From CAZSSM01 sp964609385 (GTDB taxonomy: Bacteria; Planctomycetota; Planctomycetia; Isosphaerales; Isosphaeraceae), in assembly GCA_964609385.1 (NCBI GenBank), contig CAZSSM010000005.1:1-64000 (forward strand): 64,000 nt of DNA, in the 5' to 3' direction. The translations under genes and the position numbers were made by a program. The notes beneath the pieces were generated by a model that did no database searches, had not been told where the DNA came from, and saw nothing but the letters and a program-made list of their open reading frames with translations. This document shows, one piece after another, positions 26,250 to 34,977 of the stretch. Positions within the stretch are counted from its first letter, which is position 1; each line of letters opens with the position of its first letter.

Positions 26250-27389
26250 ATGTCATACCCGATGCGTTGGCTTCTCTTGGGACTTCTGGCTTGCTTCCTG
26301 ATCGCTCTGGTGATTGGGTTGGCGATGCCCAATCGCTCCAAACGCGTGCTTCGCTCGTATAGCCTCGAGGAGGCCGACGCCTATTTCGAGGCGGAAAACT
26401 GGCCAGGCGCGGCGCTGGCTTATGAGTCGGTCACTCAGGCTAATCCACGCAACACCCACGCCTGGCAACGTTGGGCTGATGCGTTAGTTCGGATGGAGTG
26501 CTACCGCGAGGCGATCCCGATCTACGAGAGGGTCGCTGGGGGCATGACCCACCGTGACGATGCACACTGGGCGATCGCCCGCGCCGCCGCACGGATCAAC
26601 GAACCCGATCGAGCCCTTATGGCGATCGAGGCGTTGCTCAACGCCAACGCACTTACTCTAGAGCAGTTCGACAACACACCTGAACTCGATCCACTTCGCG
26701 ATCGGCCGGCGTTTCAGAAATGCCGAGAACGATTGGTCGAGCGGGCTCGGCAGATCGAGCAGACCCCTCTAGCCCGGCAACTCGACTTCTGGATCGGTGA
26801 TTGGGACATCTTCGATCCCCAAAACGGCCTCATCGGCACCGTCTCGGTAACCGCGCAGGAGAATGGGCGGATCATCCACGAACACTTTCAGTCGAACCAG
26901 TTCGGCCAATCGGCCCGGAGTACCAGCTACGTCGACTTCCGGAACGACGCCTGGAAGATGCTCTGGCTCGACGTCTCCACCCAGGTCGAACTTCAAGGTC
27001 AATTCGACGGACTGGCGATGCGTTGGCGTGGAGAGGTCTACCACGACGATGGGACGACGATTCGGACCATCCGAACTCTCAAGCCCCTCGACGACGGGCT
27101 GATCCTCCACACAATCGATCATTACCAGCCGAGCCAGGATGCCTGGGAACAATACTTGACCTGGATCTATGCACCGACCGATGAGGGTTGGGATCGCCGA
27201 TCGATCGCCGAACGGTTCGGTGTCATTCTTCAGAACGTTGCCGATCCCATAGCTTACTTGGACGCATCGTCCCAATCAGGAGATGAAGTGGCATCATTGC
27301 CCGATGTTCCCATAAGAGTGTCGGGGGCATCGGCGGAATCGGCGTCCCCGACCGACTCTCCTGCATCCAGATCCGCTGCGCCGCGGTAG
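26250..27389 (+). CDS. Membrane-anchored TPR protein with C-terminal DUF1579-like domain
   Basis: Protein of about 379 residues. An N-terminal membrane helix (MRWLLLGLLACFLIALVIGLAMP) precedes two to three tetratricopeptide-like helical pairs (about 30-140, YSLEEADAYFEAENWPGAALAYE). From about residue 170 (LDFWIGDWDIFDPQNG) a lipocalin-like beta domain similar to DUF1579 begins; its role is unknown in general. The C-terminus is Ser/Ala/Pro-rich. Starts at ATG 26250 or 26262 are both possible; GAGG at 26245-26248 fits neither ideally, and TTG 26232 is a third. The last 136 bases overlap the rsmA 3' end on the other strand. Confidence 0.7.
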   Translation: MSYPMRWLLLGLLACFLIALVIGLAMPNRSKRVLRSYSLEEADAYFEAENWPGAALAYESVTQANPRNTHAWQRWADALVRMECYREAIPIYERVAGGMTHRDDAHWAIARAAARINEPDRALMAIEALLNANALTLEQFDNTPELDPLRDRPAFQKCRERLVERARQIEQTPLARQLDFWIGDWDIFDPQNGLIGTVSVTAQENGRIIHEHFQSNQFGQSARSTSYVDFRNDAWKMLWLDVSTQVELQGQFDGLAMRWRGEVYHDDGTTIRTIRTLKPLDDGLILHTIDHYQPSQDAWEQYLTWIYAPTDEGWDRRSIAERFGVILQNVADPIAYLDASSQSGDEVASLPDVPIRVSGASAESASPTDSPASRSAAPR

Positions 27390-28309
27390 TCCCGAGGCGT
27401 TCCCAGGTCGTATTGGATCGCCGAGGCGAGACGGATCAGGGTTGGGACGTCGAGCGTCTCGGCCCGGACCATGCCCACATGCCCCTGACGTTCCAAGAAG
27501 TCATCGATCACCGAACGCTCGTATCGATCACGGTAGTATGAGTGTAAAACGCGTCGGAGGTTCTTGCGGCGCTGGAGGAAGATCATCCGGGTAATCCAGT
27601 GGAACCAAGGCAGGTCGCCGATGGCCTGACGACGCGATGGGTCGACGTCGATCCGGACGATCGCCGAATCGACCTGGGGGCGTGGCCAGAAGACCGACGG
27701 AGGCAATTCGCGGATCATCTCGGCCTGCCCCAGCGACTGGACGAGAACCGAGAGACCGCCATAGTTGTTCGATCCAGGTGCCGCGAGCATCTTGCGAGCC
27801 AGTTCCAATTGGATCGTGATGACCATCCGACTCGGACAAAGCGTCGGCTCGTCGAGCACCAAGAGGTTGCTGATCAGGGGAGTGGCCACGTTGTAGGGCA
27901 GGTTGGCAACCAGCTTGATGGATCGAGTCGGATCGTCCTGCTTCGCGTCGCGAAGCGCATCGAGGACTTCGGGAGCGATCCGGCTCTTGCGGGCCAGGGC
28001 GTCCAGGTTGAGCACACGCACCTGGGGCGCTTCGGACACCGTCTCCGAAGCCAATCGCGCCATGGCCGGATCGATCTCGACGGCGATTACGCGTCCAGCC
28101 CTCGTGGCCATCGCCGCGGTCAACGCGCCGGTTCCAGGTCCGACTTCCAACACGATATCCTCAACGGCCAGTTCGGCCGCCTCAACGATCACGTCGTGAA
28201 TATTGAGGTCGATCAGGAAGTTTTGCCCGTAACGCTTCCGCGGCGCGATCCCGTGACGATCGAACAGTTCGCGCAGATAGGAAAGCGTCTGGCGATGGGC
28301 CCTGGGCAT
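27254..28309 (-). CDS. rsmA: 16S rRNA dimethyladenosine transferase (RsmA/KsgA)
   Basis: SAM-dependent enzyme that dimethylates two adjacent adenines near the 3' end of 16S rRNA. Motifs: KRYGQNFLID near the N-terminus, SAM motif I LEVGPGTGALT, the acidic EID, and the target-base motif NLPYNVATPLI. The C-terminal helical domain ends around RNLRRVLHSYYR and beyond. From ATG 28309 it has 351 residues, still longer than the usual 260-290 because of an acidic low-complexity tail of about 40. The frame is open to ATG 28453, adding a 48-residue Arg/Pro-rich leader; I prefer 28309 because MPRAHRQTLSYLRELF begins like family members. Its tail overlaps the convergent TPR gene by 136 bases. Confidence 0.93.
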   Translation of the reverse strand: MPRAHRQTLSYLRELFDRHGIAPRKRYGQNFLIDLNIHDVIVEAAELAVEDIVLEVGPGTGALTAAMATRAGRVIAVEIDPAMARLASETVSEAPQVRVLNLDALARKSRIAPEVLDALRDAKQDDPTRSIKLVANLPYNVATPLISNLLVLDEPTLCPSRMVITIQLELARKMLAAPGSNNYGGLSVLVQSLGQAEMIRELPPSVFWPRPQVDSAIVRIDVDPSRRQAIGDLPWFHWITRMIFLQRRKNLRRVLHSYYRDRYERSVIDDFLERQGHVGMVRAETLDVPTLIRLASAIQYDLGTPRDYRGAADLDAGESVGDADSADAPDTLMGTSGNDATSSPDWDDASK

Positions 28310-28640
28310 CAGCTGGGGACGCGCGATCGGGGCAGGACGACCCGAGGCGGATCCTCTCAGTGTGGGGGGACGAGTCACAGGCCCCAGGTCACGACGAGAC
28401 GTGGGCTGTCGTCGATTAGGTCTTGATGAATGACGAGGACTCTCGGAGTTCATCTAAGCAGTTGACCACGCCCCAACCGGGCGCTGCAAGCCGAGTTATC
28501 GGGCCAACCATTCCGGAAAATCCCCAAAACGGAGACCACTCCCGATCCAAGATGATCGCGAACCCGGTCGATTCGCGATCGGACATTGGTGTGGCCCCGA
28601 TCACAGATCAAGGATGGGGACCGGACAAGTGGTTGGGAGA

Positions 28641-30017
28641 TCAGCCGACCAATTCGGGCAACGGGATCTGCGCCGTCGGATATTGGGGGCGGCCCTGTGG
28701 GTCGCGGACAGTGACTTCCCGGGGATCGATGCCCAGGTTGTGATAGAGCGTCGCGACGACCTCTTGAATGTGAACCGGGCGATCCTTGGCGTGTTCGCCG
28801 AGCCGGTTGGTCGAGCCGATCACCTGTCCAGTCTTCATGCCGCCACCAGCCAGGAAGGCCGCATTGACCTGCGGCCAGTGATCGCGACCGGCCCCCTTGT
28901 TGATCCGAGGCGTCCGACCGAATTCCCCCCAAGCGATCACGGTGACGTCGTCGAGAATGCCCCGCATATCGAGGTCTTCGATTAACGCGCTGAGGCAGCG
29001 ATCGAGCTTGGAGCCGTGATCCCGGACCAGATCGAAGTTCTTGCCGTGACTGTCCCAGCGACCGTATGAGAGGGTCACGCAACGGACACCGGCCTCGACG
29101 AGTCGACGAGCCATCAACAGGTGCTCATTGTCGGTCGGCGCTCCATCATACTGGAAGTTGAACGGCTTGCCGGTCCCATATCGTTCGCGGACCCGCGGGT
29201 CCTCCTTGGAGAGATCCAACGCGTCGACGAGTTTGCTGGAGGTCAGCACGTCGAACGCCAAGGCGGTGTTTGAGTCGACCCCCTCGACGGCGCCATGGGC
29301 ATCGATCTCGCGACGAAGTGAGTCGAACCGGCTCAGCAGGCGTCGACGGTCATTGAGGCGTTCCAGGCTGATCCCGTCGAGCACCATGTTCTTCATCATC
29401 GAGCCGCTGGGCTGGACAGGCGCGAAGGCTTGGCCCAGGAAGCCGGGCTTGCCCGGATCACCCCAAGGGGCGTGCCGCGTCGATGGGCTCAGGCCGACGA
29501 ACGGTGGGACGGCCCGATCGACCGGACCGAGCACCTTCGAGGCGAACGACCCGATGCTGGGACGCCCGCCGATGTTGTTGAGGTCGTTGAAGCGATAACC
29601 GGTAAAGCACTGGACGTTGTCGTGTCGACCATCGTTGCCCACGATCGATCGAATGATCGCGGCGCGGTCCATGACTTTGGCCAGTCGTGGGAAGACCTCG
29701 CAGATCTCGATGCCGGGCACATTGGTCGCAATCGGACGGAACTCGCCGCGGATTTCCTCAGGGGCATCCGGCTTGAGATCCCACATGTCCTGGTGCGGCG
29801 GACCACCGGCCAGGAAGACGTTGATGACCGCCTTGTGACCCAGGCGACCACAGCTCTGATCGATGCCGGACTGGGATACTGCGTCGGCTCGCGCCAGATC
29901 GAAGTCCGACAGATTTAGGGCGGCGGCGCTCATCGTCAGGCCGCCGATTTGCAAGAAGTTGCGACGCGAGAGACCGTCGCAGTGTCCGCGACGCGAGCGG
30001 CCAAAGATCGTCAACAT
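28641..30017 (-). CDS. DUF1501 protein with Tat signal (planctomycete sulfatase-like)
   Basis: Protein of 458 residues in the DUF1501 family, very abundant in planctomycetes and distantly related to alkaline-phosphatase/sulfatase folds. The N-terminus has a Tat-type signal, LSRRNFLQIGGLTMSAAAL, so export in folded form is expected. Family blocks are seen: INVFLAGGPPHQDMWDLKPD, HDNVQCFTGY, RCVTLSYGRWDSHGKN and the C-terminal AWGEFGRTPRIN with GRDHWP. The start at 30017 is fixed by AGGAGGT 8 bases upstream. DUF1501 genes usually follow a DUF1549/DUF1553 partner; none is present here. Function is not established for the family. Confidence 0.88.
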   Translation of the reverse strand: MLTIFGRSRRGHCDGLSRRNFLQIGGLTMSAAALNLSDFDLARADAVSQSGIDQSCGRLGHKAVINVFLAGGPPHQDMWDLKPDAPEEIRGEFRPIATNVPGIEICEVFPRLAKVMDRAAIIRSIVGNDGRHDNVQCFTGYRFNDLNNIGGRPSIGSFASKVLGPVDRAVPPFVGLSPSTRHAPWGDPGKPGFLGQAFAPVQPSGSMMKNMVLDGISLERLNDRRRLLSRFDSLRREIDAHGAVEGVDSNTALAFDVLTSSKLVDALDLSKEDPRVRERYGTGKPFNFQYDGAPTDNEHLLMARRLVEAGVRCVTLSYGRWDSHGKNFDLVRDHGSKLDRCLSALIEDLDMRGILDDVTVIAWGEFGRTPRINKGAGRDHWPQVNAAFLAGGGMKTGQVIGSTNRLGEHAKDRPVHIQEVVATLYHNLGIDPREVTVRDPQGRPQYPTAQIPLPELVG

Positions 30018-30394
30018 CGGTACCGACCTCCTGATGAGTGCAAACTCAGACGCCCCATCGAAATCGAATGCGCCTTGCGGCTGCGAAAGAAGACACGCAA
30101 CCTCGAAGGGCTCGACCCCTCGAGATTCGCCAGATGACCTCCGATCAGCCAGGCGATCATGCCCCGATTGATCAGTGCCTGGCCAATCCAATCCAAGGCG
30201 ACTTGGGAAAATGGCTCGTCATGTAGGGATCGAGACTCTGGGAACCAGGTAGGGTGCCGATGTTCAACAATTGGCAAAAAACACCCCAGGCCGAAGGATA
30301 CGCACCCTTCACGGAGCGGTCAACGGACCACCATCCTTTTTTCGCGTGACGGCGAAAGATCGGCTCGTGAGACCTTGCTCGTGGACGCGATGCA
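30018..30394. other. Intergenic region ahead of the DUF1501 gene
   Basis: About 377 bases. It should hold the DUF1501 promoter. A small stem-loop TTTCGC-GTGACG-GCGAAA (30340-30357) lies near its right end; on the minus strand it is followed by A residues, so it is not a typical terminator for the gene upstream. Nothing else is clear. Confidence 0.35.
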
Positions 30395-31360
30395 TCAATG
30401 CGACGTGAGACGGACCAAGCTGGCGAGGACCTCGTCCCGTTTGCCGAAGAGCACGGCGATTCGGAACCGGTATGGACCGATGTCGATCCCTTGGGCCTCG
30501 CGGACTCGATAGACCACGTTCCATTTGGTCACCCCTTGGGCGGGAAACCGGAACCGGCCATAGCCCGGTCCTCGACAACGATGATCGACCTCGAAGGCGA
30601 GCGCCCCCATGGCATACGACCCATCCTCAGTGCTCAGGACGACCGGTAGGGCCTGCTCACCCGGTCCGTCATTGAGTTCGACTAACTCCTGACTTTCCTC
30701 GTCGAAGCCGAGGAACACTCCGAACTGCGACGGCATGTACCCGGTCAGGACCTCGAACTGCCCGAACGTGTGATGCTCGGTGTCGGGCACGTGGAAGGTG
30801 ACTCGATAATCGAGGGCCTGGGGAGTTCCAGGAAGCCCGACTCGAACGGCTTTTTCCAGGATGTGATTGGAGAGCTGGGTCGTGTTGCGCGCGAGTCGAC
30901 CGGCTGAGCGTTCGCCAGGAGCCAGCCAGAACGCCATCCGGGTCCGCGTTCTCAGGCGACCCAACTCGGGATCGCACACCAAGTCCAAGAGCTGGCTGGT
31001 CGAAGTGGGGCCATCGCCATCACGTCGGCTTCCCGCTTCCGTCGGATTGAACTCTTCGGCCACGTAGGGACGATGGCGATCGCCGGGATGATCCACCCCG
31101 AAACTGCTGGCCGATTGGAGTTCACGACCGTGGTCGAAACGATCGATAAACTCCACCTCGTCCCAAACCAAAGAACCGATCGCCCCAGCCAACCGGTCTG
31201 AAGTCCGGATCACGACCTCAGAACGACCAGCCGAGGCTTGTAGCACCGCATCACCAGAGACCGGTCGTTCGCCCGAGCCCTGCTGGCCTTGAACGGTTGA
31301 TCGCGATAGCCCGATTACGAAGCCCAGGACGACGATCCCCATCCATCGAGACCATTGCAT
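30395..31360 (-). CDS. Hypothetical secreted protein
   Basis: Protein of 321 residues with a signal peptide (MQWSRWMGIVVLGFVIGLSRSTVQGQ) and no further membrane helix. The mature part seems beta-rich, with segments such as DYRVTFHVPDTEHHTFGQFEVLTGYMP and YAMGALAFEVDHRC. I do not recognise a family or catalytic motif. The start at 31360 is the one that exposes the signal peptide; the open frame runs to 31447. It lies 377 bases upstream of the DUF1501 gene on the same strand, with no proof of an operon. Confidence 0.65.
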   Translation of the reverse strand: MQWSRWMGIVVLGFVIGLSRSTVQGQQGSGERPVSGDAVLQASAGRSEVVIRTSDRLAGAIGSLVWDEVEFIDRFDHGRELQSASSFGVDHPGDRHRPYVAEEFNPTEAGSRRDGDGPTSTSQLLDLVCDPELGRLRTRTRMAFWLAPGERSAGRLARNTTQLSNHILEKAVRVGLPGTPQALDYRVTFHVPDTEHHTFGQFEVLTGYMPSQFGVFLGFDEESQELVELNDGPGEQALPVVLSTEDGSYAMGALAFEVDHRCRGPGYGRFRFPAQGVTKWNVVYRVREAQGIDIGPYRFRIAVLFGKRDEVLASLVRLTSH

Positions 31361-31525
31361 GGCCAAGCCCGGACTCCAGTCATTCACAGAGACTCTTCCC
31401 AACCGACCCAAAGACACCAAAGTGTGAATGGTACCGCGTCTAATCACGGTAACGTCAACACAAATCTCGGCTCTCAGGTCGGCTGTCTGGCCTCGTCCAG
31501 TTAAGAGTTGAAACCATCGATCAAC

Positions 31526-32185
31526 TCACGGTCGGGGAGGATCTCCCGTGTCGAGCAAGCCTCGGACGACGGCACGGACGACCAATTCGATCTGTCCGCC
31601 GTGGACTGACTCGGAAGTAATCAGGGCCGGATGGATAAACGGCTGGGTGGCCAAAAACAGGGCACGAACGCGCAGCATGAGTTGCTCGGAGTCCAGCGGA
31701 CGGCCCCGCGCGTCGAACGAGTCCCGGAACGCATCGGCGACGATCCGCGATAATTCCAAAAAGTAGGGGGCGATCACGTTCTCCGCCGAAGTGAACAGTT
31801 TGGACCGCAACGAGTCATGGACCGGTTCGTCCCGGATCCAGGATCGCCAACGCATCGTTAAGGCCGTCAAGGCTAAGGCCAGCCGATCTTCCAATGGCCC
31901 CTCGCCGCTCAGGTGGAGCCGGACCAATTCCAAGGCACGCTCGCTCCAGCGATCCAGAACTGCCTGAATGAGGGCATCTTTGCCCCCCACATCGCGGTGA
32001 ATCTTGGAACGCGCATGACCGGAACAGTCCTCAACCCGCTTCACCTGGAAGTCGTGCAGCCCGTAATGGATCAACACGTACTCGGCGGCATCGAGGATCT
32101 GGGTCCGAGAGTCCGGCGCCAATGGAGAGCCGAACGGCCCATCGTGCGAAGGACCGCGCAAATCTTCTTCCAACAGTTCCAGCAT
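31526..32185 (-). CDS. TetR/AcrR-family transcriptional regulator
   Basis: Regulator of 219 residues. The HTH region is SRTQILDAAEYVLIHYGLHD, FQVKRVEDCSGHARSKIHRD, VGGKDALIQAVLDRW. The recognition helix lacks the common 'S(F/L)Y(H/Y)HF' and reads SKIHRDVGGKD, an uncommon version. The C-terminal ligand domain is unassigned. The start at 32185 leaves two inverted repeats (32225-32270) just upstream, which suit operators for autoregulation. The frame is open to 32308 but the leader is Ser/Arg-rich and would cover these sites. No efflux or enzyme gene is adjacent that would reveal its target. Confidence 0.78.
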   Translation of the reverse strand: MLELLEEDLRGPSHDGPFGSPLAPDSRTQILDAAEYVLIHYGLHDFQVKRVEDCSGHARSKIHRDVGGKDALIQAVLDRWSERALELVRLHLSGEGPLEDRLALALTALTMRWRSWIRDEPVHDSLRSKLFTSAENVIAPYFLELSRIVADAFRDSFDARGRPLDSEQLMLRVRALFLATQPFIHPALITSESVHGGQIELVVRAVVRGLLDTGDPPRP

Positions 32186-32224
32186 CAAACATCTCTCAAT
32201 TCGTTGACGTCTAGGGGAACTTGT

Positions 32225-32270
32225 CGGAGTCTGTCCGACTCCGTTCCGCCACGATCCGACGGCGGATCGT
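32225..32270. promoter_or_regulatory. Two inverted repeats upstream of a tetR-like gene
   Basis: CGGAGTC-TGTCC-GACTCCG (32225-32243) and ACGATCCG-ACGG-CGGATCGT (32251-32270) are both perfect in the arms and lie 40-85 bases before the regulator ATG. They may be operators. Their sequences differ from one another, and GATC/CGGATC words are common in this genome, so one or both may be chance. Confidence 0.4.
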
Positions 32271-32765
32271 CCCGAACTATCGAGCAGCCGTAGCATCCGA
32301 CCCGGCATTGGGCCTGACGCACGGCCTTCGCGTGAGAGCTGTCCGCATCGTCACACAAGGCTGACGGCGATGCCGCCTTTGCGCAAAAACACGCATGTTT
32401 GAGCGATCGGAATGGCCGCTTGAGAGAGGCACGCGAGGAAGAGATCGGGGCGTATCAGAAGGAATGGGGAAAACGAGAAAAAAAGCGCAATATTTTTTTC
32501 CGCAAGCGCGATTTTCGAACGGAGCGGGTCGTCAACCGGACCTGTTCCTGCATCGCAAGGTTGACCGAGACACGTTCCTAGCCAGCCCAAGGCGAATCGT
32601 TCACCGAACGATAGGTACCCTCTTCCTTAATCCGTAGGCGCACATGCAATCGATACAGCCTACTGACCGAATTTTTGATCATTGCGTCTGCGCGAGAGAT
32701 CGCAGGAGAAAGAACGTGCGGAACGTCCAGGGAGTAATTGAGGGTGAATCTGCTTCTGTCGGTGT
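32271..32765. other. Intergenic region with an A7/T7 palindrome
   Basis: About 495 bases between the nuclease stop and the regulator. It is more AT-rich than the surroundings. It contains A7-GCGCAATA-T7 (32478-32499), a possible hairpin, and GCGC words flanking it. Short frames here on the plus strand are Arg/Lys-rich without features. No gene is supported. Confidence 0.4.
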
Positions 32766-34646
32766 TTAGCCAGAGCTTCGCAACCGATGAAATAGGAAGA
32801 GCAAGCCGGCCAGTCCGATGCCGATCAGGCCGAGCATGTTTGGCTCAGGGATCGCTGCGATCGAGGCAGTGACCATGAGCTGGAGCGAATGGGTCCGTTC
32901 ACCCGGAACGTCCTCATCGGAAAAGTTCAGCGTGATCGTTGAGGCGAACTGACCGACCTCTGTCGTATCCACTGAGATGGTATACGTTGGGCCGTTGGCG
33001 TCTGCCTCCAAGCCCCCGAACGTATCGAGACTGGTCGAGAACGGCTGCGACGAGGCGCTGAAGGAGTCGAGGTCCATCCGAGCCGTGAGGACTTCGCTCG
33101 AGGCTGAGGGTAGGTTGAAGATCCGGAAGGACTGCGAGGCGTGGCCGGTGTTTTGAGAAAGCGTGCCGAAGTCGATTTGGAGGGTATCGACGTCGCTCAG
33201 GCGGTCGAACGACGCGTTTGAAGAATCGAGCACGTCGAGGCGGATCGTCCCCTGGAATTGACCATTGAAGACCCCTTGACTGTCGCTCCTGACATTGACG
33301 AGACCGGTCTTCATGCCTGCCGTGTTGGTGTTGAAGGCGAGTCGGACCGTCTGGCCCTCCTGCAACGCGAAGGCCTGGCCCGTGAAACTGCCGGACAAGT
33401 CGTCATCCGTCTGGTTGTCGGCGGAGACCTCGAAATCGAGTTCGTCAGCGCCTAGGTGGGCCACAACGTCGGCCTTATTAGAGACGATCACCTCGGCCTC
33501 CACCGGGCCGCCAACGATTGCCCGGGTCGGGCTCATGACGGTCACGTTCATGACCGCAGGAACTTGATAATCGACGACGACCGGCAGGTGGTCACTGGCC
33601 TCGGCCAAGGCTTCTAAGATGTCGGTCGGCGCCCCGAAACCCGACGTGATTTCTCCGTTGAGCGGATGGGTTCCGGTGTTGCCGAAGGCTCGGTAATTCG
33701 ACTCGATGACGGAATGTCCGCTCTGGTCGAAGCGAATGACGCTCAGTCCTTCGTTGTCGAACAATTCGCTAGTGACCAGTTGATAGTCGAAGCGGTCGTC
33801 CATCCCGCCCGTGATCTGCCCGCCGTATCGCGCTGAGGTGACCGGCGACTGGGTGTGGAGTCGGCGGAACGCAGCATTGTTGTTGTAGTTTTGGAAGGCG
33901 TTGGATGGGTTGACTGGATCGATTGCTTGACTGGCGCCGGAGCTGGTCAACACGTTGAAGAAGTCTTCGCGATTGTCTCGATTGTTCAAGTCGCCGGTGT
34001 AGATGATATGACGGTTGTTGGGCAGGAACAGATCGGCGTTGTTGCGGATCGCCTGGGCTTCGACCAAGCGTCGCGCCTCGTCCGAATTGGATGTGCCTGC
34101 CTTGAAGTGGCTGACATAGATCGAAATCTGATTGTCGAGGCCCTCGTATCCATTGAGCCTGAAATCATAGCGGAAAGGCTGACGTGACGGGCCATCCGTC
34201 GATACTGAAGTCACATCAAACTGGCCGGTTAGGGTCAGCGAGTTGGTGTTATAGATCACACCCACAACGCCACCACCGGTCGTGCTGGGTTTGAATGTAT
34301 TGCGCGCGTAGAAGCCCGGCCCATGGATTCCGTTAAGGATGTCGACGATATCCTGGGTCGATGTCGTCGGAGAGTCTTGCTCTTGAAGCGTAATGATGTC
34401 GGGCGCTTTTGCAATCCCATTGACGTCTTCGTTGCCGATGGCGGCCAAGACCGTCTCGATCGCGTTGTCACGGGTCGTGTCAGCCCTCGCCGCATCGTAA
34501 CCAGCGGTGTTCCAGGAAACGATCCGCAACTGGGCCGAGACGTTTCGCGCACCAACCAGGCTCATCCCCATCACAAGCAGAATGACGAACGCCGACAGGG
34601 GCAAGCGGATGGCGAATCTCTGAGATAAGAGCAAGCACATCATCAT
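32766..34646 (-). CDS. Secreted endonuclease/exonuclease/phosphatase-fold protein with PEP-CTERM anchor
   Basis: Protein of 626 residues. A signal peptide (about 1-38, LPLSAFVILLVMGMSLVGARNVSAQ) leads into an EEP-superfamily domain: LRIVSWNTAGYD, ITLQEQD (catalytic Glu), IYVSHFKAG, IIYTGDLNNRD (Asp-Asn pair), EASDHLPVVVDY (catalytic Asp-His). All EEP core residues are present, so it is probably an active phosphodiesterase, perhaps a nuclease. About 250 residues of beta-sandwich-like sequence follow. The C-terminus AIPEPNMLGLIGIGLAGLLFLFHRLRSSG is a PEP-CTERM sorting signal: PEP, hydrophobic helix, basic end. Exosortase processing is expected. Three consecutive ATGs (34640-34646) follow GGAAG. 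The exosortase gene is not in this window. Confidence 0.88.
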   Translation of the reverse strand: MMMCLLLSQRFAIRLPLSAFVILLVMGMSLVGARNVSAQLRIVSWNTAGYDAARADTTRDNAIETVLAAIGNEDVNGIAKAPDIITLQEQDSPTTSTQDIVDILNGIHGPGFYARNTFKPSTTGGGVVGVIYNTNSLTLTGQFDVTSVSTDGPSRQPFRYDFRLNGYEGLDNQISIYVSHFKAGTSNSDEARRLVEAQAIRNNADLFLPNNRHIIYTGDLNNRDNREDFFNVLTSSGASQAIDPVNPSNAFQNYNNNAAFRRLHTQSPVTSARYGGQITGGMDDRFDYQLVTSELFDNEGLSVIRFDQSGHSVIESNYRAFGNTGTHPLNGEITSGFGAPTDILEALAEASDHLPVVVDYQVPAVMNVTVMSPTRAIVGGPVEAEVIVSNKADVVAHLGADELDFEVSADNQTDDDLSGSFTGQAFALQEGQTVRLAFNTNTAGMKTGLVNVRSDSQGVFNGQFQGTIRLDVLDSSNASFDRLSDVDTLQIDFGTLSQNTGHASQSFRIFNLPSASSEVLTARMDLDSFSASSQPFSTSLDTFGGLEADANGPTYTISVDTTEVGQFASTITLNFSDEDVPGERTHSLQLMVTASIAAIPEPNMLGLIGIGLAGLLFLFHRLRSSG

Positions 34647-34977
34647 GATCTTCCAGGTGAGGAACGATCCGGATCTCAAATGGGGGAAGAGTCGACTGGC
34701 TTCGACGATCAGTCTGCCGAAGGGTATTCAATCCCAATCCGCTCGACAACACGACCATCTCGTGGCCATTCGTGAAGAAACGCACTGCCGCAAACATATT
34801 AATGAGGATTCATCCAGGCGCCTTTAATTTGTTCATCCATCGCGAACTCGAACCGTTCTTTGGCTCGGACCATTTCCATCCCCAACCCTCTCTGTCCCGT
34901 GACAATCACTTTCGGGGATTCGTCTGCATCATTCTGAGCCTCTGACCCTTCCAGTCGAACGGCGGATAGCCCGCGAT
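34647..34977. other. Intergenic region upstream of the nuclease gene
   Basis: About 331 bases, rather AT-rich, between the HEAT-gene stop and the nuclease start. In a second minus-strand frame an open stretch continues from inside the HEAT gene to 34799 with a plausible peptide (GLGMEMVRAKERFEFAMDEQ). I cannot tell whether this is a frameshifted tail of the HEAT protein or chance. The nuclease promoter should also be here. Confidence 0.35.

Noticed and set aside
30340..30357. TTTCGC/GCGAAA stem-loop as a terminator for the hypothetical secreted gene
   Set aside because: On the coding strand it is followed by A residues rather than T residues.
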